Of a stretch of 54,745 nt of DNA, positions 50,198 through 54,745 are shown one piece after another. The stretch is taken from NCBI GenBank assembly GCA_019119575.1, contig DWWT01000028.1, positions 1 through 54,745 on the forward strand, in the 5' to 3' direction. How positions within the stretch are numbered: position 1 is the first letter of the stretch; each line of letters opens with the position of its first letter. A program made the position numbers and the translations under genes. The notes below the pieces were generated by a model that was not told the DNA's origin, did no database searches, and saw nothing but the letters and a program-made list of their open reading frames with translations. Origin of the DNA: Candidatus Enterocloster excrementipullorum. Lineage in GTDB: Bacteria; Bacillota; Clostridia; Lachnospirales; Lachnospiraceae.

Positions 50198-51143
50198 CCT
50201 TCTTCCCGCTCCTTCTTTTTCTCATATCCTCCCGCTTCTGCAGGATCTGTTCCATATCCGCCTCTGAGGCGGCCTTTATTGTCTTAACCCCATAATACTG
50301 ATCGTACTCCGATCGCTTTACCCGCACCTTCCCCCTCATATATCCATGATCCGGACAGACCGCAAGGCACAGATACAGCTTCTGCCCGCATGGGAACCAG
50401 CGTATTTTCTTGCGAAGCATCCGGCCGCACCGCAGGCAGACTACATCTGCCAGATCCTTATCCTTCATGATGTCTTCCTTATTATCAAAGGGACGGGAGA
50501 CATATTTCGAATAGTTCGGAAAATAGAGGCGGAATTCCTCCTCCTTGCTCCGCGGAAGCCGGTAATAGTCCACGGAAAGATATACGCCGTACCGCTCCAT
50601 GTCCAGCCGGGATAAGATCCGGCCCGTGTAATACGCATCATCCAGCGCTCTGTGAAAAGGACGCTCCTCCTGTACTTCCTGCTCCTGCACCGCCTGATCC
50701 AAAGATTCCTTTGTGCTCCCGTCCCCGTACTGCAGGCAGTACAGCTTCTGCACATCATAATACAAGAGCGGCCTCGGAAATGGATTCTCCACCCGATAGT
50801 GGGCCATATTCCGCTGCAGTTCCGTCAGATCCATAGAACCCCACGTACAAAAACGGAATTCCTCCTCCCCGCACCATTCTAAAAACTCTTCCATGGCATC
50901 GCAGAACAGGGATCCCCGTTTTTTGAGCTCGTCCATATTCAAATGGGTGACTTCCGATATTTTGAAATGAAGCTGACGGTACACCTGAGGCCGTATCAGC
51001 CGGTGAAATTTCCCTTCCGGTTCCATGTGCTCGTTCAGCATCACCGCGCCAATCTCTATGATCTCAAAAGGAAGATGAGGCACGGAATCCTCCTTGCCCT
51101 TAGGGCTCTGATTCCACTCAAGATCCAAAACAATGTATTTCAT
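50157..51143 (-). CDS. DEDD-type 3'-5' exonuclease with Cys-rich C-terminal domain
   Basis: N-terminal ~180 residues form an RNase-T-like exonuclease: D7 and E9 in IVLDLEWNQS, then FEIIEIGAVML, CTWGSMDLTELQRN and the final motif HRALDDAYYTGRILSR, giving a DEDDh set. Residues ~215-290 carry VVCLRCGRMLRKKIRWFPCG and LCLAVCPDHGYMRGKVRVK, which could bind zinc through CxxC and further Cys/His. A basic tail follows (KREDMRKRRSGKK). The N-terminal domain resembles the KapD-type exonucleases of Firmicutes; the C-terminal domain is not one I can name. Role in RNA or DNA processing unknown. Confidence 0.85.
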   Translation of the reverse strand: MKYIVLDLEWNQSPKGKEDSVPHLPFEIIEIGAVMLNEHMEPEGKFHRLIRPQVYRQLHFKISEVTHLNMDELKKRGSLFCDAMEEFLEWCGEEEFRFCTWGSMDLTELQRNMAHYRVENPFPRPLLYYDVQKLYCLQYGDGSTKESLDQAVQEQEVQEERPFHRALDDAYYTGRILSRLDMERYGVYLSVDYYRLPRSKEEEFRLYFPNYSKYVSRPFDNKEDIMKDKDLADVVCLRCGRMLRKKIRWFPCGQKLYLCLAVCPDHGYMRGKVRVKRSEYDQYYGVKTIKAASEADMEQILQKREDMRKRRSGKKVTPPASGSQRRSP

Positions 51144-51287
51144 ATATTCACCTGGATTTACTTTCTTAATCTGTCTGCGCTTATTTTCCCGCTTCCCTGA
51201 GCAGTCACATTTATCTTATCATATGGACCGGGATATGGAAAGAGGTTATTTCTTCCCGAAAAACGTGCCCCGAAAAAGCTGAAAAAC
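51144..51287. other. Divergent gap between the exonuclease and DUF2752 genes
   Basis: It contains the leftward exonuclease promoter region and two copies of GAAAAACGTG (51258-51267 and 51281-51290) spaced 23 bp, the second overlapping the -35 of the rightward promoter. No gene is seen. Confidence 0.4.
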
Positions 51288-51317
51288 GTGACAATTCCGG
51301 AAGGCATACGCTATAAT
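51288..51317 (+). promoter_or_regulatory. Promoter of the DUF2752 gene
   Basis: GTGACA at 51288-51293, an 18-nt spacer and TATAAT at 51312-51317, 70 nt before the GTG start. Confidence 0.6.
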
Positions 51318-51386
51318 AGAGCTGGATGGCCAAAGCGAGTTTGAAAATTGTCCGCTGCCGTGAGTATAAATTGGGAGGCATTTTTC

Positions 51387-51824
51387 GTGCGCCGTTTTTT
51401 ACAGGATTTAAAGCAGTATTATAAGGGGCTTGTTCTCTGCGCCCTCTTTCTTTTCTTTTTGGAAGCTGTTCTGGGAAAAACCTGCTTATTCCGCATTTTG
51501 TTCGGGATTCCCTGCCCCGGCTGCGGTCTGTCCCGCGCCGCATCCCTGCTGACGCAGGGCCGGCTCGAAGAAAGTCTGACCGTTCATCCCTTCCTTATTC
51601 CTCTGCTTTTCGTCCTGGTTTTATGGGCATGGGAGCGCTACGGGCGGAATCATTCTCCCCGCCTCTCCGCCGCTGCGGCTCTCCTCTGCTTCACCGGCAT
51701 GGTCCTTTTTTATGCCTGGCGGATAACGCGGTATTTTCCGCAGACTCCGCCTATGGTATATGAACCGGCTAATTTACTCCACAGTATTTTCAGGCTCATT
51801 CAGGGATTCCCAAATCCTTTATAG
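51387..51824 (+). CDS. DUF2752 membrane protein
   Basis: 145 residues, about three membrane segments. The family signature is CLFRILFGIPCPGCGLSRAA, followed by HPFLIPLLFVLVLWAWERYG. The start is GTG at 51387 with GGGAGG 8 nt upstream. DUF2752 proteins are widespread in Clostridia and have no known function. A small membrane protein gene follows with its own promoter. Confidence 0.82.
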   Translation: MRRFLQDLKQYYKGLVLCALFLFFLEAVLGKTCLFRILFGIPCPGCGLSRAASLLTQGRLEESLTVHPFLIPLLFVLVLWAWERYGRNHSPRLSAAAALLCFTGMVLFYAWRITRYFPQTPPMVYEPANLLHSIFRLIQGFPNPL

Positions 51825-51850
51825 ACACATCGCTCTTATATGTGTATAAT
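51822..51850 (+). promoter_or_regulatory. Promoter of the 82-residue membrane protein gene
   Basis: TAGACA, a 17-nt spacer and TATAAT at 51845-51850. The -35 overlaps the DUF2752 stop codon. The leader to the ATG is about 60 nt. Confidence 0.65.
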
Positions 51851-51915
51851 GTAAGTGATTCCTCCGGCCGTCGGGCGGAGGCTGCATCTTTTTCTGACAA
51901 AAGGAGGTAACTCTC

Positions 51916-52164
51916 ATGTATGACAATTATCAAGGCGACCCCAACCAGGAAGTTATGTCCGTTGGTTCCTGGCTCATCACGCTCCTTATACTTGCTATTC
52001 CGTGTGTCAATATTGTCATGTATTTTATATGGGCCTTTGGAAATGGCAACGAGAACCGCAAAAACTTCTGCCGGGCCGGTCTTATTTTCATGCTGATCGC
52101 GGTAGTTCTGTCTGTGCTTCTCTCCAGTATGTTCGGAGCAGCCCTTTTTATGGCTAATTTTTAA
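51916..52164 (+). CDS. Small two-segment membrane protein
   Basis: 82 residues: a short acidic N-terminus, membrane segment WLITLLILAIPCVNIVMYFI, a polar turn NGNENRKNFCRAG, and segment LIFMLIAVVLSVLLSSMFGA. AAAAGGAGG lies before the ATG. Such proteins occur next to DUF2752 genes in related Clostridia by general knowledge; function unknown. Confidence 0.75.
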   Translation: MYDNYQGDPNQEVMSVGSWLITLLILAIPCVNIVMYFIWAFGNGNENRKNFCRAGLIFMLIAVVLSVLLSSMFGAALFMANF

Positions 52165-52195
52165 AATTTCTGCAAATAGTGATTATTTCTACTTT

Positions 52196-52247
52196 CCTCC
52201 GCTTTTCCTGTGCCTCCTGGGCCGCAGGCGGGCGGAGGGAATTTTTT
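52196..52247 (+). terminator. Terminator after the small membrane protein gene
   Basis: CCTCCGC (52196-52202) pairs with GCGGAGG (52232-52238) around an inner CCTG/CAGG stem, followed by ATTTTTT. Confidence 0.65.
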
Positions 52248-52254
52248 GCCCTTA

Positions 52255-52285
52255 TTGTAAACTATATTTTTATTTAAGTTGACAA
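52255..52285 (+). promoter_or_regulatory. BirA operator of bioY
   Basis: TTGTAAAC (52255-52262), a 15-nt spacer and GTTGACAA (52278-52285) fit the two half-sites of the Firmicutes BirA box. The right half contains the -35 box of the bioY promoter, so biotin-loaded BirA would block transcription. Confidence 0.8.
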
Positions 52286-52307
52286 TCAGGATTATTTCCT
52301 CTATAAT
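52279..52307 (+). promoter_or_regulatory. Consensus promoter of bioY
   Basis: TTGACA at 52279-52284, a 17-nt spacer and TATAAT at 52302-52307: a perfect sigma-A consensus, embedded in the BirA operator. Confidence 0.9.
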
Positions 52308-52355
52308 AACTTCAGCATACACATGTCACGCACAAACCAGAAGGAGGCATCCCAA

Positions 52356-52916
52356 ATGAAATCTCATTACACCGTCCAGGATCTGACCAAAATGGCGCTT
52401 CTTACCGCGCTGATCAGTGTATCGGCTTATATCAACATCCCCCTTCCTTTTTCCCCGGTAACCATCACGGCCCAGACCCTGGTTGTCAATATGATTGCCC
52501 TGCTTCTCACCCCCAGGCAGGCGGGATTTTGCATCCTGGTCTATAGCTTGCTCGGTCTTGTGGGACTTCCCGTCTTCTCCGGCGGCGTGGGCGGCCCCGG
52601 CAAACTCTTTGGCCCAAGCGGCGGATATATCTTCAGCTGGCTTCCCGCTGTTATGCTCATGTCCGCATTAAAGGGCCGAAATTACCATTTCATCCGGTAC
52701 TGTGCCGTCACGATCTTTGTGGGAATGCCTGTTATCTATAGCATCGGAACCGTCTATATGAAATATTTTACGGGCATGAACTGGATGGCCGCCCTGTCTG
52801 CAGCTGTCATTCCTTTCATTCCCCTGGATCTCTTCAAATGTATTGCCGCTGTTTTAATTGCCCGGCCCGTGCAGGTTTCGCTGGTACGGTCAGGGGGAAT
52901 CTCCCGCGCAAAATAA
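52356..52916 (+). CDS. bioY: Biotin transporter BioY
   Basis: Substrate-binding S component of an ECF biotin transporter, 186 residues with about six membrane segments: MALLTALISVSAYINIPLPF, PVTITAQTLVVNMIALLLTP, GLVGLPVFSGGVGGPGKLFGPSGGY (the biotin-binding region split here at the Gly-rich loop) and FIPLDLFKCIAAVLIARPVQ. AGAAGGAGG precedes the ATG at 52356; the frame is open 11 codons further but without a ribosome-binding site. The ECF ATPase and EcfT genes are not in the window. Confidence 0.95.
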   Translation: MKSHYTVQDLTKMALLTALISVSAYINIPLPFSPVTITAQTLVVNMIALLLTPRQAGFCILVYSLLGLVGLPVFSGGVGGPGKLFGPSGGYIFSWLPAVMLMSALKGRNYHFIRYCAVTIFVGMPVIYSIGTVYMKYFTGMNWMAALSAAVIPFIPLDLFKCIAAVLIARPVQVSLVRSGGISRAK

Positions 52917-52936
52917 ATTCATTTTTTCCAAATTCC

Positions 52937-52983
52937 AAACTGCCTTTGAGCGGCCGGCCGCGCAGCTTGAAGGCAGTTTTTCT
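52937..52983 (+). terminator. Terminator of bioY
   Basis: AAACTGCCTT (52937-52946) pairs with AAGGCAGTTT (52970-52979), with an inner GCGGCCGGCCGC stem and TTTTT at the end. Confidence 0.88.
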
Positions 52984-53073
52984 GCGCTTTTGTCCTTCTC
53001 TTGTGATATTCAACATATTTCTCTCTCCACTGCCCCGCTCTCATAAAAAATGGTAGAAACCCCATCTTTCCTC

Positions 53074-53102
53074 TTGACATTGTATACCAAATGGGATATT
53101 AT
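53074..53102 (+). promoter_or_regulatory. Promoter of the MarR-ABC operon
   Basis: TTGACA at 53074-53079, a 17-nt spacer and TATTAT at 53097-53102. Confidence 0.8.
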
Positions 53103-53124
53103 ATTGTTCGCACTCGAACAATAT
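53101..53124 (+). promoter_or_regulatory. Operator palindrome of the MarR-type regulator
   Basis: ATATTGTTCG-CACT-CGAACAATAT, a perfect 10-bp inverted repeat overlapping the end of the -10 box and the start region. Its size and place fit a MarR-family operator, so autorepression is likely. Confidence 0.75.
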
Positions 53125-53163
53125 AAATTCGTATTTTATGCTTTAAAGGGAGGTGGAACCAAG

Positions 53164-53745
53164 GTGGAAAAAGACTGCGGCGCATGGATTAACCTGCTGT
53201 CGCACATGGTTAAAGCACGGTTGGACACCACATTGCAGGATCTCGATATCACCGGCATGCAGAGCCGGGTTATCTATTACATCCTGGTTCACTTCCAGGA
53301 AGGGCCTGTTTTTCAGCGCGATATCGAAAGCGCATTCGGTCTGAGCCGTTCAACCGCTACGGGAATTCTCCAACAGCTGGAAAAAAAGGACATTATTCAG
53401 CGGGAAAGCGTTGCCAGGGATGCCCGGCTGAAAAGCCTGGTGCCGACCCGACACGCTGTTGAATTAAATGCGCGGGTAGATGCGTACTTCCGCGAGACAG
53501 ACCGCCTGCTCACGCGCGGGCTTTCCGACGGACAGGTACAGCTGTTTAAGGAGATAGCTGCGCAGATGTTCCGAAACCTGGAGAATTGGAACAGCGGGGA
53601 GGCTGGCCCGACGGCAGGCAGCGTAGCTGACAAGGCACGCGCACACTGGAAGCCAAAAAAGTTCGCGGCAGAACAAAAAAGAATTGTTTCCGCCGCAAAT
53701 AGCAATTCAGAAACATGTAGGGAAAAGGAGGAATACCACCAATGA
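53164..53745 (+). CDS. MarR-family transcription regulator
   Basis: 193 residues. A winged helix of MarR type is clear: QSRVIYYILVHFQEGPVFQR, DIESAFGLSRSTATGILQQL (recognition helix) and EKKDIIQRESVARDARLKSL with the wing. The start is GTG at 53164, 10 nt after GGGAGG; the frame is open further into the promoter, which excludes earlier starts. The C-terminal tail (~40 residues, basic) is longer than usual. It overlaps the ABC gene by ATGA, the usual arrangement of MarR repressors with the exporter they control. Confidence 0.88.
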   Translation: MEKDCGAWINLLSHMVKARLDTTLQDLDITGMQSRVIYYILVHFQEGPVFQRDIESAFGLSRSTATGILQQLEKKDIIQRESVARDARLKSLVPTRHAVELNARVDAYFRETDRLLTRGLSDGQVQLFKEIAAQMFRNLENWNSGEAGPTAGSVADKARAHWKPKKFAAEQKRIVSAANSNSETCREKEEYHQ

Positions 53746-54745
53746 TTAAAGTCTTGGCCCGAAGCATCCGGGAGTTCAAAAAGGCTTCGATCCTGACCCC
53801 TCTTCTGGTAACAGTGGAGGTAATTCTGGAATGCGCAATCCCCTTTGTGATTGCCAATCTTGTAAACCAGATGCAGGCCGGCTGCTCTATGGATGTGATT
53901 GTCCGATATGGCATTGTATTGATTGCCATGTCTATTGTTTCTCTGATCTTTGGAGGAGCCGCAGGAGCTACCTGCGCGGCTGCGTCCACAGGATTTGCCA
54001 GAAACCTTCGCAGGGATATGTTCTATAATATCCAGAACTATTCCTTTGAGAACATTGATAAGTTTTCTGTTTCCAGTCTGGTGACCCGTATGACCACAGA
54101 CATCATGAATGTGCAGATGGCATACATGATGATTATCCGCGTGGCTATCCGCTGTCCCCTGATGCTGGTCTTCTCGTTTGCCATGGGATTTATCATGGGC
54201 GGACGGCTGGCAATTATTTTCCTGTTTACCATTCCGATTTTGAGCATCGGGCTGTTTCTGGTAATCCGGGCTGCCACCCCCCTGTTCCGCCGGGTATTCC
54301 GCAAATACGATGCCCTCAATGATTCCGTACAGGAAAACGTCCAGGCTATGCGCGTTGTAAAGTCCTATGTGCGCGAGGAGTATGAAAAGAAGAAATTCGG
54401 CGCGGCGGCTGAAAATGTCCAGAAGGATTTCACCAAGGCCGAGCGCATTATGGCCATCAACAGCCCTATGATGCAGTTCTGCGTCTATGCAGGCATGGTT
54501 TTCGTTATCTCCTACGGCTCCTATGCGGTTATCACCAGCCGCGGCCTGGATTTAAACGTAGGCCAGATGTCCGCCATGCTGACCTACAGCTTCCAGATTC
54601 TTATGAGCCTGATGATGGTTTCCATGGTATTTGTAATGATTACCATGGCTTCCGAGTCCGCTGAGCGTATCGTTGAAGTGCTCAGTGAGAAGAGCTCCCT
54701 CACCAGCCCGGAGAACGGCCTTACTGAGGTAAAGGACGGCTCCAT
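53742..54745 (+). CDS. ABC exporter, permease part (cut by window end)
   Basis: The N-terminal ~335 residues of an ABC exporter half-transporter. The six-segment membrane domain is present: TPLLVTVEVILECAIPFVIA, GIVLIAMSIVSLIFGGAAGA, SSLVTRMTTDIMNVQMAYMM (intracellular loop), LAIIFLFTIPILSIGLFLVI, RVVKSYVREEYEKKKF and the last segments. The ATP-binding domain would begin just at the window end (TEVKDGS). AAAGGAGG precedes the ATG. In related operons a second half-transporter follows. Substrate unknown; drug or peptide export is typical for MarR-linked pairs. Confidence 0.92.
   Translation, partial: MIKVLARSIREFKKASILTPLLVTVEVILECAIPFVIANLVNQMQAGCSMDVIVRYGIVLIAMSIVSLIFGGAAGATCAAASTGFARNLRRDMFYNIQNYSFENIDKFSVSSLVTRMTTDIMNVQMAYMMIIRVAIRCPLMLVFSFAMGFIMGGRLAIIFLFTIPILSIGLFLVIRAATPLFRRVFRKYDALNDSVQENVQAMRVVKSYVREEYEKKKFGAAAENVQKDFTKAERIMAINSPMMQFCVYAGMVFVISYGSYAVITSRGLDLNVGQMSAMLTYSFQILMSLMMVSMVFVMITMASESAERIVEVLSEKSSLTSPENGLTEVKDGS

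Noticed and set aside
52165..52355. Riboswitch upstream of bioY
   Set aside because: The region is explained by the terminator of the preceding gene and by a BirA operator overlapping the promoter; the leader after the promoter is too short for a known riboswitch.

Overview
The window looks like chromosome from a Clostridia member of the Lachnospiraceae type (Clostridium cluster XIVa). Pointers are the moderately GC-rich Gram-positive coding style with strong AGGAGG ribosome-binding sites and many GTG/TTG starts, a V-type ATPase operon, the Bacillus/Clostridium block hup-rqcP-yabP-yabQ-ftsB-spoIIE-tilS-hpt-ftsH, the gdpP-rplI-dnaB operon, DUF2508, DUF1461 and DUF2752 proteins, BioY with a BirA box, and an Flp/Tad pilus locus of Clostridial type. 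Species cannot be named from sequence reading alone.

Layout. 1-5181 (-): Tad/Flp pilus assembly operon (prepilin peptidase, CpaE-like, CpaF ATPase, TadB, TadC with an extra extracytoplasmic domain, Flp1-type pilin whose 3' half is replaced by unrelated AT-rich sequence at the window edge). 5346-10416 (+): ArsR-type regulator, DUF2508 protein, an alpha-amylase-family hydrolase, a glycogen branching enzyme and an aminoglycoside-phosphotransferase-like kinase. 10443-16554 (-): two-component system, NlpC/P60 lipoprotein with four peptidoglycan-binding repeats, a repeat-rich intergenic region, and a MerR-type coiled-coil protein. 16531-23259 (-): gdpP-rplI-dnaB operon (c-di-AMP turnover, ribosome, replication) and a DHHW/MBOAT pair for exported O-acylation. 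23429-23768 (+): tRNA-Tyr and tRNA-Leu. 23769-25997 (-): neopullulanase-like GH13.

26085-33498 (-): ftsH, hpt, tilS, a SpoIIE phosphatase without membrane region, ftsB, yabQ, yabP, rqcP, hup, started by a sigma-A-like promoter that overlaps the mazG stop codon. 33495-42454 (-): V-type ATPase operon G/H-C-I-K-F-E-A-B-D with mazG as last gene. 42652-43845 (-): DUF4145-TM-SH3b protein. 43897-45658 (+): trmB, a 54-residue ORF, a metallophosphoesterase. 45708-50197 (+): tRNA-Lys, DUF1461 membrane protein, D-Ala-D-Ala carboxypeptidase, and a KdpD/KdpE-like pair lacking the KdpD N-terminal sensor. 50157-51143 (-): DEDD exonuclease with a Cys-rich C-terminal domain, overlapping kdpE tail to tail. 51288-54745 (+): DUF2752 protein, small membrane protein, bioY with BirA operator, and a MarR-ABC exporter operon with a perfect operator palindrome, cut by the window end.

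Most of the window is conserved housekeeping or sporulation-linked sequence. The points most worth a second look are the SpoIIE-like phosphatase lacking its membrane region in the canonical spoIIE position, the interrupted Flp pilin, the TadC homologue with an added Ig-like exported domain, the DUF4145-TM-SH3b protein, the hairpin that would sequester the yabP ribosome-binding site, and several readable operator sites (BirA, MarR). I did not find a clear, wholly new multi-gene system. No CRISPR array, rRNA, prophage or complete insertion sequence is visible.
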